Below, one piece after another: positions 8,295 through 17,255 of a DNA stretch of 64,000 bases. This DNA is from Microglena sp. YARC (taxonomy: Eukaryota; Chlorophyta; Chlorophyceae; Chlamydomonadales; Chlamydomonadaceae). The notes beneath the pieces are model-generated. The model saw nothing but the letters and a program-made list of their open reading frames with translations. It did no database searches and was not told the DNA's origin. The stretch's first letter is position 1; each line of letters starts with the position of its first letter. Both the position numbers and the translations under genes were made by a program. The stretch lies in the NCBI GenBank assembly GCA_022414725.1, contig CM039466.1, positions 19,124,361-19,188,360 of the forward strand. The letters run 5' to 3'.

Positions 8295-8674
8295 TTTCCC
8301 CCCTCTCTAGCTCGCGACTTCTCCTGGAGTCGTGTGCTTTGTCGTAGGACGTACTCGTCAGGGGTTTCTGTCGAGTCCTCGCGACGAGTGCAGGGGCGGA
8401 CCGGCGCGTGCGGATCAGGGACATGTGGGACCTCGATGGGAGCGTTTGGAACAGTGAGGTCGGATTCGAGTTCCCACGTATGGACGTGATCAGAGTGCAG
8501 GCACTGTACGAAGTAGCGAAGGAGTCCTGAGTCGATTTGGTGGTCGACCACTACACTGATTACGTAGACGAACCCGTTCGAATTTCGTAGAGGGGTCGTC
8601 GGTAGCCCAGAAAGATCGGGATAGGGGCGAATTATCGGGGATCCATCGGGGACGTAAGCCTTGAGTATGGACAC
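8219..8674 (-). pseudogene. Chromovirus pol C-terminus with chromodomain-like fold
   Basis: The frame contains FVYVISVVVDHQ, then LLRYFVQCLHSD and HTWELESDL, matching the chromodomain pattern of a start strand, Tyr-Phe-Val core and a late Trp-Glu followed by Leu (8450-8580). A basic, Pro-rich tail runs into the 3' LTR. In chromoviruses this domain sits at the end of integrase and guides insertion to heterochromatin (known family role). The preceding integrase core is missing, so this is a relic. Confidence 0.65.
8295..8308 (-). promoter_or_regulatory. Polypurine tract of the chromovirus
   Basis: The minus strand reads AGAGAGGGGGGAAA directly against the 3' LTR. This is the expected site for plus-strand DNA priming and confirms that the element points to the minus strand. 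Confidence 0.85.
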
Positions 8675-9076
8675 GTGGAACGTAGGGTGGATGCGTCAGC
8701 CATCGGGGAGGTCGATGGTCGATGTCGTTTAGCGTATGGGCGCTGGAAAGGCCTGTTTCGCACACTGTCAGCCTAAGGCGTGGGTCGCATGGTAAACCCA
8801 AGACACCGCCTGAGGGCTGTCAGAAGGGAGTATCGTGCCGGGAGGTTGGAGAGCGACTCGTGTGAAGCAATCGGGTGCAATAGGTCTCAGTTGGTAAGGC
8901 GGTCGGGATTGCCATCGTTCGGGGTCAGCGTACGTGCGCTGTCGTTCGGAAGCGAGACTAATGAGGGGTGATCAGTCCCTGTTTTGTCCCGGTGCGTGTT
9001 TGGTTCGTGTTCGTTGTGTGTACGGTTCGTTGTGTGTGTGTTGCGGACCTGGCCAGGTATATTTTTTAGGAGTTGA

Positions 9077-9281
9077 AAAATCGGCAAGATCGGCTAAGCG
9101 GGATCGGCAAGATCGGCCACAGTGGCGGGATCGGCAAGATCGGCAAAGCAGGATCGGCAAGATTGGCAAAGTCGATGGCGGGATCGGCAAGATCGGCAAA
9201 GCAGGATCGGCAGGATCGGCCAAGTCGATGGCGGGATCGGCCAGATCGGCAAAGCAGGATCGGCAGGATCGGCCAATGGAA
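9077..9281. repeat. GATCGGCAAGATCGGC minisatellite inside the chromovirus
   Basis: Tandem GATCGGCAAGATCGGCAAAG and CAGGATCGGC modules with GTCGATGGCGG spacers. It lies between the integrase zinc finger and the chromodomain, where the catalytic core should be, so the array seems to have replaced or grown over the deletion. Confidence 0.85.
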
Positions 9282-9407
9282 TCGTTCCAACCCACGTATA
9301 GGGAGCGGTTGTAGCGTGTCTTGGCTTTGCTCGTGTGAAGCCTTCACCGATTGGCACGAATGACAGTATCGAACGTAATCGTTAACATCAAGGCGTATCG
9401 TAGGCCA

Positions 9408-9713
9408 TCAGTAATAACGGCCGATAGAGTTGAACGTGCGTTCGAACCCCGGGTGCCCGCCAAACTGGGTATAATGGAAGGCGAACACGATGCGACTCTT
9501 GAGGGCGTTGCCATTTGGGACCACGATCTGCGCCTCGGATGCCGAACGTTTAGAGCGGCCTGAACCAACCCAGGAGCCATCGGGGTGTAGGGTAAGGTGT
9601 TGCGTGTTTCGAGGACACCGGAACCAAGAGTCATGTTCGGACGCGAGCAAAATATCGGGGGAAATTTCACGAGGGTGGATAGGGTCGAGTCGTTCCACAG
9701 AGAAAAATTCCAT
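9408..9713 (-). pseudogene. Chromovirus integrase N-terminal zinc finger (fragment)
   Basis: The minus frame ends with QIVVPNGNALKSRI then HYTQFGGHPGFERTF and GRYY, matching the H-x4-GGH-x-G-xxKT...YYW part of the HHCC finger at the start of Ty3/gypsy integrases. The CxxC half and the DDE core do not follow. Upstream of it the same frame is a plausible RNase H-integrase linker. Confidence 0.7.
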
Positions 9714-9819
9714 GTATTGCTTACGTTAAAGCCTTGGGCTTGCTTGTGTTGGTTGTACATGCTTCGAGCAGGTCGGTGTCGGGCAGACGTGACTGCCCTG
9801 GCGTGCGTTTTGTTGACTC

Positions 9820-10395
9820 GATTGCCATCCCCCGAGAGCACGTGGCCGAGATACTTCACTTCGGGAGTTCGGGTTGGAAGAATCTGCCTGTTTCGGGTAG
9901 GACCATTCGGTTGTCCCTTCGTGTTCTGCACGTCTACTGAAGAGGAGTATGTCTTCCAAGTAAACGACGATGAATATGCCAATGAAATCTCGGAAGCTGT
10001 CTATCATGAAGGCCGATGGGGCGATGACGAGTCCGGACGGCAGGACTTTCTATACTATTATTCGTGGGTAAAAAAATAAATCGGCTGACGAAGCTTATGG
10101 TGATCAAGTCATGGATTTGTTGTTGAACCTCGAGGAGTTCAGCGGGAGACACTCGGTGTCCGCGTGAGGATTTCAGGGATGCCGCCAGTGATGTGGCAAA
10201 CAAACGAGGTGTCCTGTCGAAGGACCCGAATTCGTTTCTCATGGGGATTTCCGGAAGTTGAACGATTCCCAATTGAACAATCTCAGCTCGAGCTGCGGTC
10301 ACTTTGATGGTGGACACGAGCCCCGTCTCAGCTGGAGGTGCGTTCACTTGTGAATTTTCTGGTGGACAGTAGCCCAAGGGCGTTGCGTTCTGCAA
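9820..10395 (-). pseudogene. Chromovirus reverse transcriptase, broken frames
   Basis: Minus strand: FIVVYLEDILLFSR (9937-9975) is the RT catalytic box, with YLED in place of YLDD. It is followed in another frame by VKYLGHVLSGDG (9826-9863), the thumb/connection motif. The upstream frame holds the RT N-terminal part. At least two frame changes are needed. The Asp-to-Glu change in the box would by itself impair polymerase activity. Confidence 0.75.
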
Positions 10396-10861
10396 TTTCG
10401 AAGAGCTCGTTTCGACCCAATCCTGCAGGCTACAAGTTCAGGGTATGTTGTCGTGAGCCGTTGTCGGGTCAGGCCCGTCCTGGGGACCCAGAGGGTGGCC
10501 CGTGACCAGAGGCGAAAGCATGGGAGGTGTAATTCGGGGCGTGAGTGGGGACCGTAAACGGAACAAGGAACGAGCATTCGCTGCTGCAACGGAACAAGCA
10601 AGGGACAAGCGTAGCGCAACAGGTATCAAAGGCATATTATCATGGCCCGTCCAAATGGGGGTTTTTCGAGGGCAGGCAGAGGCATCACGACTTCTTACCG
10701 ACGGGGAGTAGCCTCGAGGTAGGAGAGCCTCTGTTTCCAAGAAGCGGGGGCGGTTGGGTGGGTGCGGTGTCCAGCGAGGGTCCGGAAAGTAAGTCCACTG
10801 AAGAGGGCGTTGATCTGCGGATAGGTGGGGGGGTGGGCCAGCGTGGAATAAAAAGAGATCA

Positions 10862-10877
10862 GGCTCCGTAAACCAAA
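10862..10877 (-). promoter_or_regulatory. Putative chromovirus primer-binding site
   Basis: Directly inside the 5' LTR the minus strand reads TTTGGTTTACGGAGCC. TGG two bases after the LTR fits a site paired to a tRNA 3' CCA end. The tRNA is not identified. Confidence 0.4.
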
Positions 10878-11195
10878 TGTGACGTCTGAAAGACGTCTTA
10901 GCTTGATATAAAGTATCAGGAGAGAAAGGATTTGAACCTCTCTGTTTTCTGGCCTAGGGAGTTAAGCTTCGGGCTTAAGTCTCATACATTCTCCCGTGGT
11001 TCAACGATAAACCCGTTGATTCGAGTTAGACTTCCAGAGTCCTCGAACCGTCTGAAGGGCGCGTGTAGGGCGCGGACGTAAGGCGCGGACCTGGTTAACG
11101 GTTCGAACCGTCCGACAGGTCACGTCAGTTCCCCTTCCTTGGGGAAGTCGTCGCCACCTCGAGGTAGCGCAGGTGACGGATCGTTATCTGTCACA
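10878..11195 (-). repeat. Chromovirus 5' LTR
   Basis: 318 bp, matching the left LTR except for three substitutions. It is followed by GCATT at 11196-11200, completing the target duplication. Confidence 0.93.
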
Positions 11196-11388
11196 GCATT
11201 AGTACCCAGAAATGTAAGGGTATACCTAGCTCACAAATAGAAACACGCAAGCACTCGCACACGCAAGGACGGCCAAACATTACTACCACGCCGACCAGAG
11301 AATGCTTACATTAGTCGTATAATAAGGCTTCAAGAAGACTGGGCCAGACCTGCCGGCGAGGACGCCCCCAACCTCGCCAACATTACCC

Positions 11389-11502
11389 TTTGGCGACAAG
11401 GTATTCCGAGTGGTCATCAAGGACTGCACCATGTTCAAAGAGGCAGCGCGCTTGGCCTTTAGGCGCTCGAAGCTGGAAGAAAAAGCCATCACGAGATTAT
11501 GA
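11389..11502 (+). CDS. Possible last exon (unrecognised)
   Basis: The plus frame reads FGDKVFRVVIKDCTMFKEAA, then RLAFRRSKLEEKAITRL and a TGA stop. The helix-like, charged composition differs from the flanking repeats. Another frame just upstream (RLQEDWARPAGEDAPNLANI, about 11320-11384) also looks coding, so a frameshift or short intron may lie between. The chromovirus inserted about 190 bp upstream. Function unknown. Confidence 0.35.
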   Translation, partial: FGDKVFRVVIKDCTMFKEAARLAFRRSKLEEKAITRL

Positions 11503-11540
11503 ATCCAATACCGGGATATCAGAATGTAGGTCAAATCCAC

Positions 11541-11820
11541 ACGCTATATCTGACCACCCACATCCCATCCCTGGTTACCCACAAACCAATTTTTAGCCCA
11601 CCACCACAACCACTTATTCCTAGATACCCCACCCCGCTATATCTGACCACCCACATCCCATCCCAGGTTACCCACCATACCATTTTTGACCCACCACCAC
11701 AACCACTTATTCCTAGATACCCAACCCCGATACGCATAGATACCCATCACCCGATACGCATAGTATCGCATCACCCGATACACATAATATCCATCACCCG
11801 ATACGCATAATATCGGTTCA
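11541..11820. repeat. Two tandem repeats: ~100-bp and ~27-bp units
   Basis: Two copies of a ~100-bp unit (ATATCTGACCACCCACATCC ... CACTTATTCCTAGATACCC), then about four units of CATCACCCGATACGCATA. They merge into a palindromic element from about 11830. Confidence 0.85.
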
Positions 11821-11829
11821 CATGACAAG

Positions 11830-12366
11830 GAAACCGTACGGTATTTTTGGGATCCATCGTGAGAGAGAGGATATAGTTACATACTCAGCAAAAATCAATG
11901 CCGAGACTGAACAGCGCCGAGGCAGCTGGACAGTTTTATAAGAGTGAGGGTTTGGGCAACATACCATCGTACCGTAAACACGATATATCGTGTTTACCGT
12001 ACAATATATCGTGTTTGGTCCAATTTGGCTCTGACTTGGGCTTGCGACTCGGCAGGTCGGCGGTTCGATTCTCGTCAGAAGTACCTGAGTCTGGGTCAGG
12101 GAATTTATACCGTACGATATATCACGATATATCGTACGGTAATAGACCATGTTATTACCGTGTTTTTCTATCTCCCTCAGTATTGGTTCATTTGACTTGA
12201 TTTTAAGTGTATGGACGTGTAAACGGTATTTCCTGTTATATCCCCTTGGTCTTATACTGATTTTCCCAAAAAAGGGTATAAAAATACCGTACGGTATCGA
12301 TACCGTACGGTATATCACGATATATAGTACGGTAATTGAAAATACCGTACGGTATTGACAGCCCTA
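11830..12366. mobile_element. Cluster of palindromic TACCGTACGGTA elements
   Basis: Repeated ATATATCGTGTTTACCGTAC, CCGTACGATATATCACGATA and AATACCGTACGGTAT palindromes, ending TTGACAGCCCT, the inverse of the AGGGCTGTCAA terminus seen at 5043, 6229 and 6636. A fragment of the LTR-like repeat (11865-11960) is embedded. It is probably a nest of several copies. Confidence 0.65.
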
Positions 12367-12495
12367 CATATAAGTCGTCTTCAACAGTTCAAGTTAACTT
12401 TTTCCGGTCAATAATTGTTTCTACTGCCGAATACGGCGAGCAGCCAAATTGCTGGCTGGAGCTATTTATCCAGGTTCAATTTCAACTATTTATAT

Positions 12496-12523
12496 TGAAG
12501 GGGGGGGGGGGGGGGGGGGGGGG
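12496..12523. repeat. G homopolymer run
   Basis: About 26 consecutive G. Similar runs at 4899, 13208, 25210, 25838, 26070 and 26417 show a strong bias to long poly-G in this DNA. Lengths may be unreliable in assembly. Confidence 0.9.
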
Positions 12524-12585
12524 CTCAACTTTTAAAGCCTAGCGTTAGGCTACCCGTTTGCAGCTTTTTCCCACTCCTGCCTGCA

Positions 12586-13463
12586 TACTCAGCAAAAAGA
12601 AACGATGCCCAGAGTCCGAGACCGTACAGCGCCGGAGTATCTGGACTGTTTTATAACAGTGGCGGTTAAGGCAATATACAGCTCAGAAAGTTCATTATGT
12701 AAACTCCAAAAAGTGAATGAAAAGGCACGTTTAAGGGCTTGACGAAATAACAGAGCGAGTTACAAAAAACGCAAGCAGACTAAGCATAAAGCGAAGAAAG
12801 CAAAATAAATGTCTTTCAGAAAATTAAAGAGGGTCTATGACCTAGTTAGCGAGATTTCACGAGTAAGCAAAACAAGAGAATAAGCACTGGGTCCCCACTA
12901 GACAAACAAAGAGAGAGGCGTAGAGCTCTTAAATGGCAGCCTATCTCCGAAGTGCGCCTATTTTTTGTAGGAGTGGCAACGCCATTCGAACATAATCCTC
13001 AGTGCCGCTGTTTTGTGTAGGGAGATCCACCTCCGGGGGTGAAATACATTTCAAAAATTAGAAGAAAAAGGGCAGCTACCAAACCGACAAGATGGAAGAG
13101 ATACTCTCCCTATCCAAGAGCAAACGCTATCGAAATCATCTCCAACGCCACAAGCAATACTGGTGCTAAGTCCTCCATTGAAGGGGGCCACAAGCAATAC
13201 TGATGCGAAGTCCTCCATAAAGGGGGGGGGGGGGGCTCAGGGGAAGGGGCTTGCCCTGGTTAGGAAACAGATGGACAGACGGAGGTGAGTCAGCAGTGGA
13301 GTGACGGAGCGGGAGAATACAGACAACGGAGACAGAATGATCTGGGACAAAGCTTACAAATAACGGTAGACACATTAAAGGGAAGCCATCAGTACCGAAA
13401 CCCTTAGGTTACAGGTAAGGAAATCAACAGACAGGTAGAACCATAGAACAGCTCACGCTGACG
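12586..13463 (-). mobile_element. LTR-like repeat, second old copy
   Basis: Collinear with 5230-5850 (TACTCAGCAAAAA, CTGGACTGTTTTATAACAGT, AAGGGCTTGACGA, GAGAGAGGCGTAGAGCTCTT). Its right end (CCCTTAGGTTACAGGTAAGG, AGGTAGAACCATAGAACAGC) matches the end of the copia LTR at 37822-37887. This suggests a related LTR family. A short G run lies at 13208-13217. No coding region. Confidence 0.5.
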
Positions 13464-13544
13464 AGGAGGCAGAGGTGGACCATTGGTGAGGGGGGTTCAG
13501 CAGACCTAGGAGAAAAACGAGGACCCCAGGAGCTGGTCCCCTAT

Positions 13545-14405
13545 AAAACGATTGACCGATTGTTTGGGGTTCAGTTCATCAATGCCTTTTCTTTTTAAGC
13601 CCTTCCTATCACGGTTGGGCAAGTCCCTTTAGCCTATTTGGCCTATCCCTGGATTGCAACACACATACAGGTTCACGCCCCTCGCGCCCTAGCGTGAGGG
13701 CGTTTTTTGTCTCTCTTCTAGGCGCGAAATCTGGTAGGGAAGCAATACCCAAAAGGGGAATGTGCAGAAGCTGGGGTGAACTTGTAGTGTACAGGTTTAC
13801 TGCACCTTGTACTACTACTGGGCTGCTGTACAGGCTGCCAGAGGGCTTGCGGCTTCCATGCTAATGTGTGAAAGCCAAGCAAAAGCGAAAATCGCTAAGT
13901 GATGCCCGAAACAGGGGAATGTGCAGACGCAGGGCTGAACTTGTAGTATCCAAGTTTCCTGCACCTTGTACTACTACTGGGCTGCTGTACAGGCTGCCAA
14001 AGGGCTTGCGGCTTCCAAGCTAAGGTGTGAAAGCCAAGCAAACGCGAAAATTGCTAAGTGATGCCCGAAACAGGGGAATGTGCAGAAGCGTATCATATGA
14101 TGCCAGCAGTTTGAAAAGGCTGTAGTTACCATTTATATACAATATCATATGATGTAATTTGTATGATATCATACTCGCCTTTGGTCAACATCATATTTAC
14201 TACCTATTTATTTGGACCAATCCTACTTATTTGGATCAATCATTTAATCAATTGCTCACTACATCACGAACTCAAGACACCCTTAGGTAGCCGATTGTTT
14301 AGTTCATCTTCATCTTCATCTTTTTCGCTATAGCCCCTCCTGTCATGGTTGGGCAAGTCCCTTCAGCCTATTCGGTCTACCCCTGGACTGTAACTACAAA
14401 CGGCA
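13545..14405. repeat. Nested duplications: GGTTGGGCAAGTCCCTT pair and ~160-bp tandem pair
   Basis: GATTGTTTGGGGTTCAGTTC...CACGGTTGGGCAAGTCCCTT (13551-13655) recurs at 14291-14400. Between them a ~160-bp unit (GAAACAGGGGAATGTGCAGA ... AAATCGCTAAGTGATGCCC) is repeated in tandem (about 13750-13908 and 13909-14068, with a third start at 14069). An AT-rich stretch (14095-14240) has TATCATATGATG palindromes. No gene. Confidence 0.8.
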
Positions 14406-14494
14406 TATTCTACACTTGAATAAAGCAGCACACACTCGACTAGCAATTTTGTTCACTGTATCACGGACTCAGGATCCCCTTCACTGTTTCTTTT

Positions 14495-14675
14495 TTGGGC
14501 AACTCATGGCAGCTTCCCGCCAGCTCCAATAGCCAGCCACTGGGTCAAACCCAAAGCTTGCAGCTGCATAGGAATATCTGTCACGTCGGCTTTCAGACAC
14601 ACTGGCTTGCTTCAGGTTTGGTCCAATAACAGGTAAAGGGAGCTGCCTAGAAGCTGCTACCCGTAGCCCAAAGAC
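14495..14675. mobile_element. Foldback element, diverged
   Basis: The right arm GGGAGCTGCCTAGAAGCTGC TACCCGTAGC is the inverse of the arm at 32695 and 52830, and the left arm (CAGCTTCCCGCCAGCTCCAA, then CCAGCCACTGGGTCAAACCC) is eroded. It is of similar size to the intact family members. Confidence 0.45.
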
Positions 14676-14744
14676 ACACTCGACTAGCAAGAGCCCTTGA
14701 AGGCCCTACACCATGACAGCAGCCGGCTGGGTGTATTGGAAGCG

Positions 14745-16460
14745 GCAACCAACACAGGAAACACAGCGGATGGGACAACCAGCCCAGAAAATACAGAAGA
14801 AGGGACAACCAGCCCAGACAAGTCCTACGCAGCGTCGCAAGCGACGCGGAAAATTGGCGGAGTGTGTTGGCAACGGAACGAAAGGTGGCAACGATGGTGC
14901 TGACCGAAGCGAGTTAGTTACGCGACCATTGGCTGACGTGTCAGGCTTCAACTTTTTCCCCGGTCAAACGGACAAATGGGTAAACAAGGGGGCGGAAGAG
15001 GGGGCTCCGCCAAAAATACAGAGGAAGCCTCAAGCAGCACTGGTAATAAGGAAGCGGCAACAGTCCCAGGACCCCCCCACCCCCACCCCACCCCCACCCC
15101 TCATACAGCCCGGCCTGATGACTGGAAGCGGCAACCAACCCAGGAACATCATGCACAGGGCAGACTTGAAGCAGCAACCAACCCAACCAACTGCATCACG
15201 AACTCCAGCCCAGGAAATACAGCCCGGCAGCAAGCGTGTAATTTAGCTTAGCAACAATAGAAGCAGCAAACAGCCAACAGCCAAAGAGGGGCATGAGGAC
15301 TGGAAGCGGCAACAGTCCTAGGGACATCAGGTGCAGGGCGGATTGGAAGCGGCAACCAACCCAACCAACTGCAACACGAACTGCCCAGCCAAAGCAGCGG
15401 AGGCGGCAACCAACGCAACCAACTGCAACACGAACTGCCCAGCCAGTACAGCAGAAGCGGCAACCAGTCCGGCAGCAAGCGTGCGATATAGCAAAGCAAC
15501 AACAGAAGCAGCCAGCAGCCAAAGAGGGGCCTGAGGACTGAAAGCGGGCAACACAGCCCAGGAACATCATGAACAGGGCAGACTGAAAGCGGCAAAACCA
15601 ACCCAAACCAACTTGCAACACGGAACTGCCCAGACCAGAACAGCAAAGGCAGGCAACCAGCCAGCAGCAAGCGTGCAATATAGCAAAGCAACAACAGAAG
15701 CAGCCAACAGCCAAAGAGGGGCCTGAGGACTGAAAGCGGCAACAGTCCCAGGGACATGATGGGCAGGGCGGATTGGAAGCGGCAACCAACCCAACCAACC
15801 GAATCACGTACTGCCCAGCCAACAGAGCCAAAAGAGGGGCCTGGGGCCACATGAAGGGCAAACATGCAAAAGCCCAGCAGGAAGCATGAAAGCCAGCAAA
15901 AGCAACAACAGAAGCAGGAAACGGCCAAAGAGGGGCACAAGGCCACATGAATGGCAAACATGAGAAGGCAGTGCATTGGAGGGCCCTTGAAGGCCATACA
16001 CAAGACAGCAGCCGGATGGATGAGCTATCATGCAGCAGCATATGCTGGGTGGACTGGACGCGGCAACAATCCCTGGAACATCATGTGATGGGCGGATTGG
16101 AAATGGCAACAATACCAATAACATCAGGTGCAGGGCAGATTGAAAGTGGCAACAATCCCATGAACATCAGGTGCAGGGCGGATTGGAAGTGGCAACAATA
16201 ACATTAACATCATGTAATGGGCGGATTGGAAGTGGCAACAATCCCATGAACATCATGTGATAGGCAGATTGGAAACGGCAACAATCCCAGGAACATCATG
16301 CGATGGGCAGACTGGAAGCGGTAACCAACCCAACCAACCCAGGAAATACAATAAGGGTGCAAACTAGCGCAACAATGATAGAAGCAGCCAACACGCACAG
16401 AGGCATCTGCGGCCACACAACCTTGCACAAGAAAACGGAGAAGTGGAGGGAACATCCGAT
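14745..16460. repeat. Complex tandem repeat, GGAAGCGGCAACMARYCC modules
   Basis: Higher-order units of about 200-240 bp (15115-15840) contain GGAAGCGGCAACCAACCCAA, CCAACTGCAACACGAACTGC, AGCAAAGCAACAACAGAAGC and AAAGAGGGGCCTGAGGACTG. They pass at 16050-16330 into 40-50-bp units of GGCGGATTGGAAGYGGCAAC plus AATCCCATGAACATCATGTG. Long ORFs on both strands are repeat translations. A dispersed-family copy (14833-15020) is embedded. Confidence 0.85.
14833..15020. repeat. Dispersed ~195-bp repeat family, copy 3
   Basis: GCAAGCGACGCGGAAAATTG, GGCAACGGAACGAAAGGTGG, GCTGACGTGTCAGGCTTC and GAGGGGGCTCCGCCAAAAA appear in the same order as at 4107 and 31578. Confidence 0.65.
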
Positions 16461-16973
16461 AGTGGCAGTGGTAGAGGAACGGGCCTTCTTTATCATGTAA
16501 GGGGATCGTTTATCTGGGATTGGCTTGGCTTGGGGAGGCTTGGCTTGGCTTGGGGATTCGATCAGGGAGCTTGGCTTGGATTGAGGAGGCCTGGTTTGGC
16601 TTGGCTGGGCTAGGCTGGGGGATTTGATCAGGGAGCTGGGCTTGGCTTGGCTGGGCTGGGCTTGGCTGGGGTATTTGATCAGGGAGCTGGGCTTGGCTTG
16701 GCTGGGCTGGGCTTGGCTAGGGGATTTGATCAGGGGGCTTGGCTTGGCTGGGCTGGGCTGGGCTTGGCTGCTGGATTCGATCAGGGGGCTGGGATTGGCT
16801 TGGCTTGGCTTGGCTTTGCTGGGGGATTCGATCAGGGAGCCTGCCATACGAGAGGGCCTCTGAGGCATTGGCTGAACGCTGGTCCCTCCTGACCTTCCTC
16901 GTTGATTCATTCCATTGCCAGCAGCCGCCTGTACCTTGGCCATGCGCCTGCTGAAATGCTCAGGCGACTTCAC
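16296..16973 (-). CDS. Possible 3' exon of the ankyrin gene, repeat-extended
   Basis: The minus frame opens after an acceptor-like TTACGCAG (about 16980) with RVKSPEHFSRRMAKVQAAAG, then a basic SQRPSRM-type stretch, then a Ser/Pro/Lys/Gln repeat encoded by the minisatellite at 16500-16850. A donor GAGG/GTAGTA near 17060 and this acceptor would join ankyrin VNEG to RVKSP in phase, excising about 80 nt. Only the first 40-50 residues look like unique protein. The repeat tail may be non-coding. Confidence 0.3.
   Translation of the reverse strand: MKSPEHFSRRMAKVQAAAGNGMNQRGRSGGTSVQPMPQRPSRMAGSLIESPSKAKPSQANPSPLIESSSQAQPSPAKPSPLIKSPSQAQPSQAKPSSLIKYPSQAQPSQAKPSSLIKSPSLAQPSQTRPPQSKPSSLIESPSQAKPPQAKPIPDKRSPYMIKKARSSTTATIGCSLHFSVFLCKVVWPQMPLCVLAASIIVALVCTLIVFPGLVGLVTASSLPIA
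16500..16850. repeat. GGCTTGGCTGGGCTGGG minisatellite
   Basis: About six units of GATTTGATCAGGGAGCTGGG plus a variable GCTTGGCTTGGCTGGGCTGG stretch, 50-60 bp each. On the minus strand it extends an ORF as Pro/Ser/Lys-rich SQAQPSQAKPSSLIKSP repeats (see 16296-16973). Confidence 0.9.
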
Positions 16974-17009
16974 ACGCCCTGCGTAACTACATTGCCAAGC
17001 CTGTAAAGA

Positions 17010-17228
17010 CTACTGAGATTCCCCCTTGCGCAATAGGAACTTTGCCATACTACCCTCGTTGACCAGCACGGCAACGTGCAATGGCGTCATGCCAACTTTG
17101 TCTAGGGTGCCCCATTGGCAAGGGACGCTGTATGCGTCTGACCAGCGCATGACCTCGTCCACCATGGGATAGCTGCCACTCAACACAGCCAAGTGCATGA
17201 TGGTACATCCTTGTTGTTCGGATCCCAC
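17010..17228 (-). CDS. Ankyrin-repeat protein fragment
   Basis: Reads GCTIMHLAVLSGSYPMVDEV and later GMTPLHVAVLVNEGSMAKFL, two matches to the ankyrin consensus (G.TpLH.Av..g....v..Ll). Ankyrin repeats mediate protein-protein contacts. The frame is the same as that of the ~290-aa ORF upstream (stop TGA at 17258-17256), so it could be that gene's continuation past a stop, or a separate small ORF or exon. The ankyrin-type matches are clear; gene boundaries are not. Confidence 0.55.
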   Translation of the reverse strand: MGSEQQGCTIMHLAVLSGSYPMVDEVMRWSDAYSVPCQWGTLDKVGMTPLHVAVLVNEGSMAKFLLRKGESQ

Positions 17229-17255
17229 TGATGAAGTCGGTGGAAGGTGGAGATG

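Larger units (their letters stand above)
7977..11195 (-). mobile_element. Ty3/gypsy chromovirus, internally deleted, recent
   Basis: A 3,219-bp element bounded by two 318-bp LTRs (TGTGAC...GTCACA) that differ at three positions, and by GCATT duplications. Minus-strand order: 5' LTR, putative primer site, RT fragments, integrase zinc finger, chromodomain-like C-terminus, polypurine tract, 3' LTR. This is the order of Metaviridae chromoviruses. It lacks most of gag, protease, RNase H and the integrase core, and frames are broken, so it cannot be autonomous. Near-identical LTRs mean that insertion was recent and that it probably moved in trans or decayed quickly. Confidence 0.92.
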
